64,000 bases of DNA from Sphingomonas sp. GM_Shp_1 (GTDB lineage: Bacteria; Pseudomonadota; Alphaproteobacteria; Sphingomonadales; Sphingomonadaceae): positions 186,001-250,000 of the forward strand of contig NZ_JALNUR010000003.1 of the NCBI RefSeq assembly GCF_026540895.1. The letters run 5' to 3'. The notes beneath the pieces were generated by a model. That model was not told the origin of the DNA. It did not search any database and worked only from the letters and a program-made list of their open reading frames with translations. The position numbers were made by a program, and so were the translations under genes. Numbering within the stretch: the first letter of the stretch is position 1; every line of letters begins with the position of its first letter. Positions 49,202-58,974 of the stretch are shown here, in pieces.

Positions 49202-49747
49202 TTAGCGCTTCGAGAACTGGAAGCTGCGACGCGCCTTGGCGCGGCCATACTTCTTACGCTCGACCGTGCGGCTGTCGCGGGTCAGGAAGCCGGCGGCCTT
49301 GACCGGAGCACGGAGAACCGGCTCGTACTTGGTCAGCGCCTGGCTGATGCCGTGCTTGACCGCACCGGCCTGGCCCGACAGACCGCCGCCCTTGACGGTG
49401 CAGATCACGTCATACTGACCTTCGCGCTCGGTGATGCCGAACACCTGGTTGATGACGAGACGCAGCGTCGGACGCGCGAAATAGACTTCCTGATCGCGAC
49501 CGTTGATCGTGATCTTGCCCGAACCCGGCTTCAGCCAGACGCGAGCCACGGCGTCCTTACGACGGCCGGTGGCATAGGCGCGGCCGAACTTGTCCAGTTC
49601 CTGCTGACGCAGCGGGGTGGTGCTGACGCGCTCGACGGGAGCGGCGGCGGGGGCTTCACCCTCGACGGCGGGCTGCGCGGTCGCGGCAGCGGCCTGCTGG
49701 TTCAGCGTGGCGCCGAGATCGGCGAGCGACTGGCGGTTGTCGGACAT
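49202..49747 (-). CDS. rpsI: 30S ribosomal protein S9
   Basis: 181 residues against about 130 in E. coli. The core (from about residue 52) reads [14 protein letters not shown] and ends [11 protein letters not shown], whose C-terminal tail reaches the P-site tRNA. The first ~45 residues are an Ala/Gln-rich extension without a known role, seen in related alphaproteobacteria. Its ATG overlaps the rplM stop (TAATG). Confidence 0.97.
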   Translation of the reverse strand: MSDNRQSLADLGATLNQQAAAATAQPAVEGEAPAAAPVERVSTTPLRQQELDKFGRAYATGRRKDAVARVWLKPGSGKITINGRDQEVYFARPTLRLVINQVFGITEREGQYDVICTVKGGGLSGQAGAVKHGISQALTKYEPVLRAPVKAAGFLTRDSRTVERKKYGRAKARRSFQFSKR

Positions 49748-50226
49748 TATGCGCCCACCTTGTTCTTGCGGTTCATCGACGCGATGTCGAGGACTTCGGG
49801 GTTCTGAGCGGCGTGCGGATGCTCGGTGCCGGCGAAGATGCGCAGGTTGCGCATCTGCTGACGACCCAGCGGACCACGCGGGATCATGCGCTCGACGGCC
49901 TTTTCCAGGACGCGCTCGGGGAAGCGGCCTTCCAGGACCTTGGCGGCGGTGATGCCCTTGATACCACCGGCATAACCGGTGTGCTTGTAATACACCTTCT
50001 GGCCCAGCTTGTTGCCGGTGAAGCGCACCTTGTCGGCGTTGATGACGATGACATTGTCACCGCAATCGACGTGCGGGGTGAAGCTCGGCTTGTGCTTGCC
50101 GCGCAGGATGTTCGCGATGATCGTGGCGGCGCGGCCGACAACCAGGCCGTCGGCGTCGACGATATGCCACTTCTTTTCCACCTCGTGCGGCTTGGCCGCC
50201 TTGGTGGTCTTCATGAGCGCCTTCAT
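49747..50226 (-). CDS. rplM: 50S ribosomal protein L13
   Basis: 159 residues from ATG 50226 ([12 protein letters not shown]). ATG 50214 is possible. Core motifs [15 protein letters not shown] and [11 protein letters not shown] are intact. Assembly-stage L13 binds 23S rRNA; the operon rplM-rpsI is the usual pair. Confidence 0.97.
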   Translation of the reverse strand: MKALMKTTKAAKPHEVEKKWHIVDADGLVVGRAATIIANILRGKHKPSFTPHVDCGDNVIVINADKVRFTGNKLGQKVYYKHTGYAGGIKGITAAKVLEGRFPERVLEKAVERMIPRGPLGRQQMRNLRIFAGTEHPHAAQNPEVLDIASMNRKNKVGA

Positions 50227-50348
50227 GGGCGTGAGACCTTTCGGTTTGAAATGCAACACGCCGCCCTTTGTCTTGGGCGGCGCGAACGAGGGTCCAATGC
50301 TGATCGACGCTCAAAATGTCAAGCAAAGTGCGGCTTTGCTGACGGGTA

Positions 50349-51404
50349 TTATGATACCTTGAGGGCGCGCGCACCGCTGCCGATCCGGTGCGCGGCGGCG
50401 GTGGCGGCGATCAGCAGCAGGGCGGCATTGGCCTGATGCGACACCGCGATATCGATCTGCACGCCCGAGAGTAGGGTCGCGACGCCGAGGGCGATCTGGA
50501 CCAGCACCAATGCGATGACCAGCCATCCGGCGCGCAGCGCGCCCGCCCGGACCGCCCGCACCGCCAACCAGATCAGCCCGGCGGCGGCGGCGAAGGCGAA
50601 CCAGCGGTGGATGAACTGTACGACCACCGGATTGTCGAAGGCATTGGCGATGGCCGGGCTCATCATCGGCACCCCCGCCGGGAACCAGGCATCGCCCATC
50701 AGCGGCCAACTGGAAAAGGCATAGCCCGCGTCCAGCCCGGCGGTCAGCGCCCCGAACATCAACTGCACGAACAGCAGCGCCAGCGCGACGATCCCCGGCA
50801 TGGTCAGCCGGGCAGGGGCCGACAGCGGGTTCCGGTGAAGCGCCATCAGGTCCAGCGCGGTCCAGACGATCCCGGCCAGAATGACCAGCGCGGTCAGCAG
50901 ATGGACGGTCAGGCGGATATGGCTGACATCGGTCCGCTCGACCAGGCCGGAGGCAACCATCCACCATCCGATCGCACCTTGCAGCCCGCCCAGCGCGAGC
51001 AGCGCAACCAGGCGCGGCTTATACCCCACGGGGATGGCCTTCCGCGCCCAGAACCAGATCAGGGGCAGGGCGAAGGCCATGCCGATCACCCGTCCCAGGA
51101 CGCGGTGCAGATATTCCCAGAAGAAGATCGCCTTGAACCCGCCCAGCGTCATGTCGCGGTTGAAGGTCCAATATTCGGGAATACGCTTGTAATTGTCGAA
51201 CTCCGCCTGCCACTGCGCTTCGGTCAGCGGGGGGACGATGCCGGTGATCGGCTTCCATTCGGTGATCGACAGGCCGCTATTGGTCAGTCGCGTGATCCCG
51301 CCGACCACGACCATGGCGACGATCAGACCGGCGACCGCAAACAGCCAGCGGGCCAGGGATCGGGGGCGGGCGGTGATCATGAAGGCAGGGCTCGGTTGCA
51401 GCAT
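50349..51404 (-). CDS. ctaA: heme A synthase (COX15/CtaA)
   Basis: 351 residues from ATG 51404, with eight predicted transmembrane helices. Heme-ligand histidines lie in E-Y-L-H-R-V-L-G-R, V-H-L-L-T-A-L, F-I-H-R-W-F-A-F and S-H-Q-A-N-A-A-L. G-G-I-T-R-L-T-N-S-G-L-S-I is the type 2 (alphaproteobacterial/mitochondrial) signature. It oxidises the C8 methyl of heme O to make heme A for cytochrome oxidase. Confidence 0.95.
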   Translation of the reverse strand: MLQPSPAFMITARPRSLARWLFAVAGLIVAMVVVGGITRLTNSGLSITEWKPITGIVPPLTEAQWQAEFDNYKRIPEYWTFNRDMTLGGFKAIFFWEYLHRVLGRVIGMAFALPLIWFWARKAIPVGYKPRLVALLALGGLQGAIGWWMVASGLVERTDVSHIRLTVHLLTALVILAGIVWTALDLMALHRNPLSAPARLTMPGIVALALLFVQLMFGALTAGLDAGYAFSSWPLMGDAWFPAGVPMMSPAIANAFDNPVVVQFIHRWFAFAAAAGLIWLAVRAVRAGALRAGWLVIALVLVQIALGVATLLSGVQIDIAVSHQANAALLLIAATAAAHRIGSGARALKVS

Positions 51405-51511
51405 GATCCCGTCATAGAAGCCCGCGCGGTCGTGCGATAGTGGACCGAATGCCTCGTGCGGCTGTGGTGGCGGACCTTGCTCCACCGGTCCGCAGAGCCT
51501 AAATCCCGATC

Positions 51512-51979
51512 ATGGCGCATATGCATAACCATCACGAGCCCGAAGGGGCCGATCTGGCCGACGCGGCAAAGGCGACGCTGGAGCGCGCGGGCGAGCAATG
51601 GACGGCAATGCGCGCCAGCGTGTTCGAGGCGCTGGCCGGGTTCGAAAAGCCCGCCTCGGCCTATGACATCGCCGATGTCATGTCGAAGTCGCAGGGGCGA
51701 CGGGTCGCGGCGAACAGCGTGTATCGCATCCTGGACCTGTTCGTCGGCGCCAATCTCGCCCGCCGGGTCGAAAGCGCCAATGCCTATGTTGCCAATGCGC
51801 ATCCCAATTGCATGCACGACTGCATCTTTCTGGTCTGCGACAAGTGCGGGCAGACGACCCATATCGACGACGACCGCCTGACCGGCGCGGTGCGCGAGGC
51901 GGCCAAGGGTGCCGGCTTCAGCCCCGAGCGACCGGTGATCGAGGTGAGGGGACGCTGCGCCGCCTGTGCGGCGAACTGA
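51512..51979 (+). CDS. Fur-family transcriptional regulator, Zur-like
   Basis: 155 residues. Winged helix with V-F-E-A-L-A-G-F-E-K-P-A-S-A-Y-D-I. Zinc-structural C-D-K-C (about 111-114) and C-terminal C-A-A-C (about 151-154). H-P-N-C-M-H-D-C-I-F-L-V-C is typical of Zur. The His-rich N-terminus (M-H-N-H-H) fits zinc binding. It is divergent from ctaA; no zinc transporter is adjacent, so the metal call is tentative. Confidence 0.85.
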   Translation: MAHMHNHHEPEGADLADAAKATLERAGEQWTAMRASVFEALAGFEKPASAYDIADVMSKSQGRRVAANSVYRILDLFVGANLARRVESANAYVANAHPNCMHDCIFLVCDKCGQTTHIDDDRLTGAVREAAKGAGFSPERPVIEVRGRCAACAAN

Positions 51980-52341
51980 ACCGTCCAATTAAACCGGCAA
52001 GTTAGCGCGATCGATACTCCTGCTGGATAGCGCAGCTTGGGGGAGGGGCTGAGCGAGCCAAAGGCTCGCGTGCTCTTCGAGCGCGCACCCCTCACCCAAT
52101 TCCGACGAAGTTCCTGCTTTGCAAAGGCAAAGTCTGCGCCACTCTTTCCACTCACAGAGGAGGGAGGGAGGAGAAAGCCGCGTTGAACGCCGGTCTGCCC
52201 TGAGCGCCTGCCTCGATTCCGCCCGGCGACGGCGCATCTGAAATTTTCGGATCGATACGGGGCATTGACTTGCGCGGCGAAACGCGGAATGACGTTGGTA
52301 ACGTTACCAGATAAAACGGAACGAAGAGGGAGAGGTTCAAG
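51980..52341. other. 362-bp intergenic region upstream of the TonB receptor
   Basis: Contains a hairpin-rich stretch (52040-52100; GCGAGCC-AAAG-GGCTCGC and CGCGCACCCCTCACCC, composition like family 2), the 14-bp operator at 52296 and a GGGAGAGG ribosome site ahead of the receptor start. No coding sequence is supported. Confidence 0.7.
52296..52309. promoter_or_regulatory. perfect LacI-type operator palindrome upstream of the TonB receptor
   Basis: TGGTAACGTTACCA, a perfect 14-bp palindrome, 33 bp before the receptor start codon. Its centre, A-A-C-G-T-T, is the usual core bound by LacI-family helix-turn-helix domains. The LacI gene at 56585 is the obvious candidate regulator. Confidence 0.8.
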
Positions 52342-55329
52342 ATGATCACGGGATCGCATACCCGCAGCCTGCGTCAGCGCACTCTTGGCGCGGTCAGCGT
52401 CGCGGTACTCGCTGCCGCCACGGTCGCAGCACCGGCCTGGGCGCAGACGACGCCCGAGGTGGCGGCACAGGCCACTCCGGCGCAGGATGCGGCGGCTATT
52501 CCACCCAATCAGGCGGCCGAACCGAGCGAAGAGGTCAATAGCCGCGACATCATCGTCACGGGCTCGCGGATCACGACCGGCGGCTTCACCGCGCCGACCC
52601 CGACGACGGTGATCGGCGAGGAACAGATCGCCGCGAACGCGCAGCCCAACATCTTCACCACCGTCGCCCAGCTTCCCTCGTTGCAGGGCTCGACGGGGAC
52701 CGCGACCAACACCTTCAGCACGTCGAGCGGGCAGCAGGGCCTCAGCTCCTTCTCGTTGCGTGGCGTGGGCGCGATCCGCACCCTGACCCTGCTCGACGGG
52801 CAGCGGGTGGTCGGCGCGAACGTCACCGGCGTGCCGGACATCAGCCTGTTCCCGCAGTTGCTGATCAAGCGGGTCGATGTGGTCAATGGCGGTGCCTCGG
52901 CCTCCTATGGATCGGATGCGGTCGGCGGCGTCGTCAACTTCATCACCGATACCCGGTTCAAGGGGATCAAGGGCAATATCCAGGGCGGCCTGACCACCTA
53001 TGGCGATGACAAGCAGGTGCTCATCCAGCTGGCGGGCGGCACCAGCCTGTTGAACGATACGCTGCATGTGATCGCCAGCACCGAATATGCGCATGAGGAA
53101 GGCGTCGGCGGCGGCGATTTCGGCATCGGCCTGGCGGGCGGGCGCGACTGGTTCCGTCAGTCGACGCTGATCAACCGCAACGTCCTGAACGACGGGACGC
53201 CGCAATATCTGTTCCGCGACTATGCGCAGCCCTATAATTATACCAAGTACGGCCTCATCACCGCCGGGCCGCTTCAGGGCATCGCCTTCGACCAGTCGGG
53301 CAATCCGTTCCAGTTCCAATATGGTTCGGGCGGGGTGCCCGCGCGCGATGCGGCGGGCAATGTCCGGGGCTGTTTCCCCGGCTTCTGCCTGGGCGGCGAC
53401 CTGTCGGGCAATGTCGATGCGGGGCGTTCGCTCCAGTCGAAGATCCAGCGGGTGAACAGCTATGGCCGGATCGGCTATGACTTCGCGCCCAATGGCGAGA
53501 TTTATGGCACGATCAATATCGGCCAGGTGAAGACCAACAACCAGCCGGTCGGCGGCATGAACCGGCCGAACCTGACCATCCAGTGCGCCAATCCCTTCGT
53601 CCCCGCGCTGATCAAGACCGCTTGCGCGACCGCGGGCATCACCAACTTCCAATATGGCACCAGCAACGCGGCGCTGGGGAATACGCAGGTCTTCACCGAT
53701 CGCCGCCAGTATCGCTTCGTCGCGGGCGCCAAGGGACGCGAGGCGGTGGCCGGGTCCGACTGGTCCTACGACATCTATTATGAGCACGGGACCAACTATA
53801 CCGATGTCGATGTCAGCAACATCATGCTGTCGCGGCGCTTCAACCAGGCGATCAACGCGACCACGTTGAATGGCGCGATCGTCTGCGCCGATCCGACCGC
53901 GCGGGCCAATGGGTGCCAGCCGCTCAACATCTTCGGCGGCAACCCGTCCCAGGCGGCGCTCAACTATATCATCCCGCAGAACGGCCCGTTCCAGCGCACC
54001 CGCCAGACACAGGACGTGATCAGCCTCAACTTCTCGGGCTCGCCCTTCTCGTCCTGGGCGGGGCCGGTGTCGATCGCGTTCGGCGGCGAGTTCCGCCACG
54101 AATATTACCGCGTCCGCGCCGACCCTTACGGCGCGGGTTTCGCCAACAGCCCGGCCAATGGCGCCTATCCCGCGGACCCGGTCCTGCTGGCCGACGGCAA
54201 CAACTGGTATGCCGGCAACTACAAGAATGGCGGCGGCGCGTATAGCGTGAAGGAGGCCTTTCTGGAGGCCGACCTGCCGATCATCAATTCGGAAGCCGGG
54301 GGCCGTGCCAATATCAACGGCGCGGTGCGCGTCACCGATTACAGCACCTCGGGCACCGTCTGGGCGTGGAAGATCGGCGGGACCTGGGACCTGCCGGTCG
54401 ATGGCCTGCGCATTCGCGGCGTGACCTCACGCGACGTCCGTGCGCCCAATCTGTCGGAACTGTTCGCCGCGCCCGTCACGACGACGCTGCCGGGCTTTTT
54501 CGATCCGTTCAACAACGTCAACGTGCTGGCGCTTCAGAACACGATCGGCAACGTCAACCTGACCCCCGAAATCGCGCGCAACACCACGCTGGGCATCGCC
54601 TTCTCCAACTCGCAGGCGATCCCGGGGCTGAGCCTGTCGGTCGATTACTATAAGATCAAGATCACCGACGTCATCTCCAGCCTGGGCGCGCAGGACATCG
54701 TCAACCTGTGCTTCCTGAACATCGCGCCCGAGACCTGCGGCGTGTTCAACCTGAACAACCCCAACGGCCCCAACTTCATCAACGTCCAGTCGTTCAACCT
54801 GGCCTCGATCCTGACCGACGGCTTCGATATCGAGGCAAGCTATCGCTGGCGCAATCCGCTGGGCCTGCCGGGCAGCCTGACGCTGCGCGCGCTGGCGACC
54901 AATATCCGGCGGTTCATCACGGATACGGGCCTGCCCAATACGATCCCCAACGACACGGCGGGCGTCAATATCGGCAGCACGCCCAAGTGGAAGTGGCTGG
55001 CGGTGCAGACCTATGCCACCGACAACTGGTCGCTGCTGCTCCAGGAACGCTGGTTCAGCGACGGCAAGCTGGGCAATCAATATATCGAGTGCACCACGGG
55101 TTGTCCGGCCTCGACCGCCAACCGCCCGACAATCGACAATAATTTCATCCCTGGCGCCTTCTATTTCGACGTGGGCGGCACCTATAACGTGACCAAGGCG
55201 GTCACCGCCTATTTCAAGGTCGACAATGTGTTCAATCGCGATCCGGCGCGGTCGCCCTTCTTCGTGAACCCGGCGCTCTATGACGTGCTCGGTCGCGTGT
55301 ACCGGGCGGGCGTGCGGTTCAACTTCTGA
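52342..55329 (+). CDS. TonB-dependent receptor of a carbohydrate utilisation locus
   Basis: 995 residues. A long signal peptide (cleavage near A-P-A-W-A-Q), a TonB-box-like D-I-I-V-T-G-S-R at about residue 69, then the plug (S-F-S-L-R-G-V-G-A, A-S-A-S-Y-G-S-D-A-V-G-G-V-V-N-F) and a 22-stranded barrel ending G-V-R-F-N-F. It carries an oligosaccharide across the outer membrane. Its operator palindrome and its GH43 neighbour 11 bp downstream tie it to plant-polysaccharide use. Confidence 0.95.
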   Translation: MITGSHTRSLRQRTLGAVSVAVLAAATVAAPAWAQTTPEVAAQATPAQDAAAIPPNQAAEPSEEVNSRDIIVTGSRITTGGFTAPTPTTVIGEEQIAANAQPNIFTTVAQLPSLQGSTGTATNTFSTSSGQQGLSSFSLRGVGAIRTLTLLDGQRVVGANVTGVPDISLFPQLLIKRVDVVNGGASASYGSDAVGGVVNFITDTRFKGIKGNIQGGLTTYGDDKQVLIQLAGGTSLLNDTLHVIASTEYAHEEGVGGGDFGIGLAGGRDWFRQSTLINRNVLNDGTPQYLFRDYAQPYNYTKYGLITAGPLQGIAFDQSGNPFQFQYGSGGVPARDAAGNVRGCFPGFCLGGDLSGNVDAGRSLQSKIQRVNSYGRIGYDFAPNGEIYGTINIGQVKTNNQPVGGMNRPNLTIQCANPFVPALIKTACATAGITNFQYGTSNAALGNTQVFTDRRQYRFVAGAKGREAVAGSDWSYDIYYEHGTNYTDVDVSNIMLSRRFNQAINATTLNGAIVCADPTARANGCQPLNIFGGNPSQAALNYIIPQNGPFQRTRQTQDVISLNFSGSPFSSWAGPVSIAFGGEFRHEYYRVRADPYGAGFANSPANGAYPADPVLLADGNNWYAGNYKNGGGAYSVKEAFLEADLPIINSEAGGRANINGAVRVTDYSTSGTVWAWKIGGTWDLPVDGLRIRGVTSRDVRAPNLSELFAAPVTTTLPGFFDPFNNVNVLALQNTIGNVNLTPEIARNTTLGIAFSNSQAIPGLSLSVDYYKIKITDVISSLGAQDIVNLCFLNIAPETCGVFNLNNPNGPNFINVQSFNLASILTDGFDIEASYRWRNPLGLPGSLTLRALATNIRRFITDTGLPNTIPNDTAGVNIGSTPKWKWLAVQTYATDNWSLLLQERWFSDGKLGNQYIECTTGCPASTANRPTIDNNFIPGAFYFDVGGTYNVTKAVTAYFKVDNVFNRDPARSPFFVNPALYDVLGRVYRAGVRFNF

Positions 55330-55340
55330 GGGGGGATGTG

Positions 55341-56339
55341 ATGAGAACGGCGCGGATTATCGGGGCGGCGCTGGCGGCCGCCCTGCCGGTGGCGGTCATG
55401 GCGGCGGATGCGCCGCCCGCCGCGCCGGGATCGAACCCGATCATCCGGGACAAGTTCACGGCGGACCCTGCGCCTTTGGTCGTGGGGGACCGGCTGTACC
55501 TCTATGTCGGCCATGACGAGGCGCAGCGGGACGAGATGTTCAACATGAAGGAGTGGCTGGTCTATTCCACCACCGACATGCGGACCTGGACCCCGCACGG
55601 GCCGATCATGAACGTGCGCGATTTCAAATGGGCCAAGAAGGACGCCTGGGCCAGCCAGACCATCTACAGCCACGGCAAATACTGGTTCTACGCCGCGGTC
55701 GAGCATGACGACAGCCATCCGGGCAAGGCGATCGCGGTCGCCGTCTCCGACACGCCGACCGGCCCGTTCGTCGATGCCAAGGGATCGGCGCTCATCACCA
55801 ACCAGATGACGCCCAAGGGCACGCATAGCTGGGAGGATATCGACCCGACCGTCATGACCGATGACGACGGGACGACCTGGATATCCTGGGGCAACCGGCA
55901 ATGCTATATCGCCAAGCTGAAGCCCAACATGATCGAGATCGACGGCCCGATCATCGAGATCACCCCGCCGCATTTCGAGGAGGGGCCCTGGCTGCACAAG
56001 CGGGGCAAGCTCTATTACCTCACCTATGCCTCGCTCGACCGGACGACGCAGCGGGACGAGCATATCTCCTATGCCACCGCACCGTCGCCGAGGGGGCCTT
56101 GGACCTATCGCGGGTTGCTGACGGGGTCGGGCAAGTACAGCTTCACCATCCATCCGGGCATCGCGGAGTTCAAGGGCAAGTCCTATCTGTTCCTGCACAA
56201 CGCGAATCTGGCGATCGGCGACCAGAGCGGAGCGATCGGGCGACGCGCGGTGACGGTCGAGCGGCTATACTATAATCCCGACGGCACGATGAAGCCGGTC
56301 GTTCAGACCGCCGCCGGCGTGACGGCATCGGTGCGATAG
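55341..56339 (+). CDS. glycoside hydrolase family 43 protein, exported
   Basis: 332 residues from ATG 55341 (a GTG at 55338 is 1 codon upstream), with a signal peptide (cleavage near V-M-A-A-D). GH43 five-bladed propeller residues are visible: catalytic-base Asp in T-A-D-P-A-P, D-I-D-P-T-V-M-T-D-D and the acid Glu in F-E-E-G-P-W-L-H-K. Likely a periplasmic arabinofuranosidase or xylosidase; the exact linkage is not evident. It directly follows the receptor. Confidence 0.92.
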   Translation: MRTARIIGAALAAALPVAVMAADAPPAAPGSNPIIRDKFTADPAPLVVGDRLYLYVGHDEAQRDEMFNMKEWLVYSTTDMRTWTPHGPIMNVRDFKWAKKDAWASQTIYSHGKYWFYAAVEHDDSHPGKAIAVAVSDTPTGPFVDAKGSALITNQMTPKGTHSWEDIDPTVMTDDDGTTWISWGNRQCYIAKLKPNMIEIDGPIIEITPPHFEEGPWLHKRGKLYYLTYASLDRTTQRDEHISYATAPSPRGPWTYRGLLTGSGKYSFTIHPGIAEFKGKSYLFLHNANLAIGDQSGAIGRRAVTVERLYYNPDGTMKPVVQTAAGVTASVR

Positions 56340-56428
56340 AGCGGGTGAATCCATCCTTTCCATACCTCCCAGGCGGACGCCGGGGCGGTCCGGTCGCAAT
56401 CGTCACGCCATCGGTCCGCGGACCATTG

Positions 56429-56562
56429 CTCCCCTGCAAGGGGAGGGGGACCATGCGGAGCATGGTGAAGGGGTGTCACGGGCCGCGAGGAACGTCTTCC
56501 GTATCCGAGCGTGACACCCCTCCGTCAGGCCTTCGGCCTGCCACCTCCCCTTGCAGGGGAGG
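56429..56562. repeat. nested palindromic intergenic element (family 2, copy 2)
   Basis: End hairpins CTCCCCTGCAAGGGGAG (56429-56445) and CCTCCCCTTGCAGGGGAGG (56544-56562), inner hairpins CCATGCGGAGCATGG (56451-56465) and AGGCCTTCGGCCT (56527-56539), and a central bracket TGTCACG...CGTGACA. The order and spacing match copy 1 at 26906-27031. Confidence 0.82.
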
Positions 56563-56584
56563 AATAGGGGAATGTCTACCCCCG

Positions 56585-57625
56585 TTAAGATCGCGGCGGA
56601 GCGGTGGAGTCGCGTTCGATCAGCGCATGCTCAAGGACCATGACGCGCGGCTTGCCATCGACCTTCGGGGCGGCGCCGCGGATATCCTGGATCAGCATGT
56701 GGAGCGCCGCCGTCGCCAAGGCGCGGACGGGCTGGTGGATGGTGGTCAGCGGCGGCCACAGCGTCGTCGCGGCGGTGCTGTCGTCGAACCCGGCCACGGT
56801 CAGGTCGCCCGGCACGTCAAGATGACGGCGATGCGCGACCGAGACCACGGCGGCGGCCATATCGTCGTTGCTGGCGAAGATCGCGGTGGGCGGTCGCTCG
56901 CTCCCCAGCAGTTCCTCCCCTGCTTGCAGGCCCGAGGCATAGCTATAGTCGCCCTGGACGATCTGGGTCTCCAGACCCTCTTCCTCCGCGACCGCGCGCC
57001 GGAACCCCGCCAGACGCTCGATACTGGCGGTCTGGTCCGGATTGCCATGGACGAAGCCGATGCGGCGATGGCCGAGCCCGATCAGGTGGCGGGTCATGTC
57101 ATAGGCGGCGCGGTCATTGTCGATCCAGACGCAGACGGCATCGGGCGCGACGCCGCCGACGACCGCCACGGGCAGTCCGGCCTCGCGGATGATCTCGCGC
57201 ACGAAGCTCGATTCGCCCAGCGGCGGCGCCAGGATCAGCCCGGCGATACGCTGCGCGATCAGCCCCTGGATCGCCTCGCGCGTCGGCGGGCGGCCCTGTT
57301 CGCCCTTCAGCAGGAAGAGTTGCGCCGCGCGGGTCGAGGCTTCCTCGAATACGCCGACCAGCAATTCGCTCATGAAGGCGGCGCTGGGGTTGGAATAAAT
57401 GACGCCGATCCGGATCTCGCGCGAGGTCACGAGACTGCGCGCCATCAGATTGGGCGTGTAGTTCAACTGCGCGATCACCTCGCGGACATGGGCGCGCACC
57501 TCGTCGCGCACGCCCGCATCGCCGTTGATGACCCGCGACACGGTCATGGGCGAGACACCGGCCTGTTTGGCCACGTCGATGATCGTCACGCCGCGCGGGC
57601 GTCCTTTGCTACGCGTCAAGGGCAT
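56585..57625 (-). CDS. LacI-family transcriptional regulator
   Basis: 346 residues from ATG 57625 with AGGACAGG upstream; ATG 57646 is less likely. Helix-turn-helix V-T-I-I-D-V-A-K-Q-A-G-V-S-P-M-T-V-S-R-V-I-N-G, then a periplasmic-binding-protein-like domain. Probably represses the receptor/GH/MFS genes until an oligosaccharide or sugar appears. The candidate site is TGGTAACGTTACCA at 52296. It is divergent from the MFS gene. Confidence 0.94.
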   Translation of the reverse strand: MPLTRSKGRPRGVTIIDVAKQAGVSPMTVSRVINGDAGVRDEVRAHVREVIAQLNYTPNLMARSLVTSREIRIGVIYSNPSAAFMSELLVGVFEEASTRAAQLFLLKGEQGRPPTREAIQGLIAQRIAGLILAPPLGESSFVREIIREAGLPVAVVGGVAPDAVCVWIDNDRAAYDMTRHLIGLGHRRIGFVHGNPDQTASIERLAGFRRAVAEEEGLETQIVQGDYSYASGLQAGEELLGSERPPTAIFASNDDMAAAVVSVAHRRHLDVPGDLTVAGFDDSTAATTLWPPLTTIHQPVRALATAALHMLIQDIRGAAPKVDGKPRVMVLEHALIERDSTAPPRS

Positions 57626-57699
57626 CCTGTCCTGTCGTCGGCGCATTCGCCGCGCCGAAGCTTGCGGATAGCGGGGCGACGGGATCGGGTGAAGGGGGC

Positions 57700-58974
57700 A
57701 TGGATGACAAGGATGACGCCGGGATGTCGGGCATGAAGCGCTTTCCCTATATCCGTTGGACGATCATCGGCCTGTTCGTCGCCGCGATGGTCATCAACTA
57801 TCTGACGCGCAGCATCCTGGGCGTCGCCGCCCCCGCGATCATGGCCGAGCAGCATATCTCGTCCGCGCAATATAGCTGGATCACCGGCGCGTTTCAGTTC
57901 GGCATCATGTTCCAGCCGGTGGCGGGCTATCTGCTCGACCTGTTCGGCCTGAAATTCGGGTTCAGCCTGTTCGTCGCGGTCTGGTCGCTGATCACGCTGG
58001 GCCATGGTTTCGCCAATGGCTGGCTGGGCTTCGCCGGGCTTCGCGGCGCGCTGGGGCTGGTCGAGGGATCGGCGCAACCGGCGGGGATGAAGGTCGTCGC
58101 CGAATGGTTTCCGGCGCGCGAGCGCGGCGTGGCGGGCGGCATCTATCAGATAGGCGCGTCGTTCGGTGCGGTCTTCGCGCCGCCACTGGTCGCCTGGGCG
58201 GTGTTCCATCATAGCTGGCGTGCGGCGTTCTTCGTCGCGGGCGGGCTGGGCCTGCTGTGGGTCGTGGCGTGGCTGTTCTGGTATGCGCCACCCACGCGGC
58301 ACCGCTCGCTGTCGACGGACGAGCGCGACCTGATCGTCGGAGGGCAGGAGGCCTCGCTCGCCAAGCATCGCCGTCGTCCGCCTTTGGGTGAGTTGCTCCG
58401 CCGCCGGAACCTGTGGGCGATCGCGGCGGCACGGTTCCTGGCCGATCCGGTCTGGGGGATGCTGTCACTGTGGATGCCGCTCTATCTCGTCCAGGCGCGG
58501 CATTTCGATCTGACCCAGATTGCGCTGTTCGCCTGGCTGCCCTTTCTGGCCGCCGATCTGGGGTGCCTGTTCGGGCCCGCCGTGGTCGCCTTCCTGCAAC
58601 GGCGCGGGATCAACCTGATCGACGCGCGGCGCGGCGCCTTCACGCTCGGCGCGGTGCTGATGACCGGCATGATGTTCGTCGGCAGCGTGAACAGCCCGGT
58701 CGCGGCCGTCGCGCTCCTGTGCCTGGGCGGTTTCGCGCACCAGACCCTGTCGGTGACCGTCATCACCCTGTGCTCCGACCTGTTCCCGCAGGATCAGGTG
58801 GCGACCGCGACCGGCGTGTCGGGGACGGCGGCCAATCTGGGCGTGCTTCTCTTCACCCTGACGCTCGGCTCGCTGGTCGATCAGGTCGGCTATCAGCCCT
58901 TCTTCATCTTGCTCGGCCTGCTCGATCTGGCAGGCGCGGCGCTCCTCTGGACCTTGGTGCGAAAACCCGCATGA
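57700..58974 (+). CDS. MFS sugar-acid transporter (ExuT/anion-cation symporter type)
   Basis: 424 residues, twelve helices. The first loop N-Y-L-T-R-S-I-L-G-V-A-A-P, G-L-V-E-G-S-A-Q-P-A-G and P-A-R-E-R-G-V-A are as in hexuronate/glucarate transporters. It would bring the released sugar or uronate across the inner membrane. It overlaps the GH43 gene by 4 bp, so the transporter and enzyme are co-translated. Confidence 0.92.
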   Translation: MDDKDDAGMSGMKRFPYIRWTIIGLFVAAMVINYLTRSILGVAAPAIMAEQHISSAQYSWITGAFQFGIMFQPVAGYLLDLFGLKFGFSLFVAVWSLITLGHGFANGWLGFAGLRGALGLVEGSAQPAGMKVVAEWFPARERGVAGGIYQIGASFGAVFAPPLVAWAVFHHSWRAAFFVAGGLGLLWVVAWLFWYAPPTRHRSLSTDERDLIVGGQEASLAKHRRRPPLGELLRRRNLWAIAAARFLADPVWGMLSLWMPLYLVQARHFDLTQIALFAWLPFLAADLGCLFGPAVVAFLQRRGINLIDARRGAFTLGAVLMTGMMFVGSVNSPVAAVALLCLGGFAHQTLSVTVITLCSDLFPQDQVATATGVSGTAANLGVLLFTLTLGSLVDQVGYQPFFILLGLLDLAGAALLWTLVRKPA

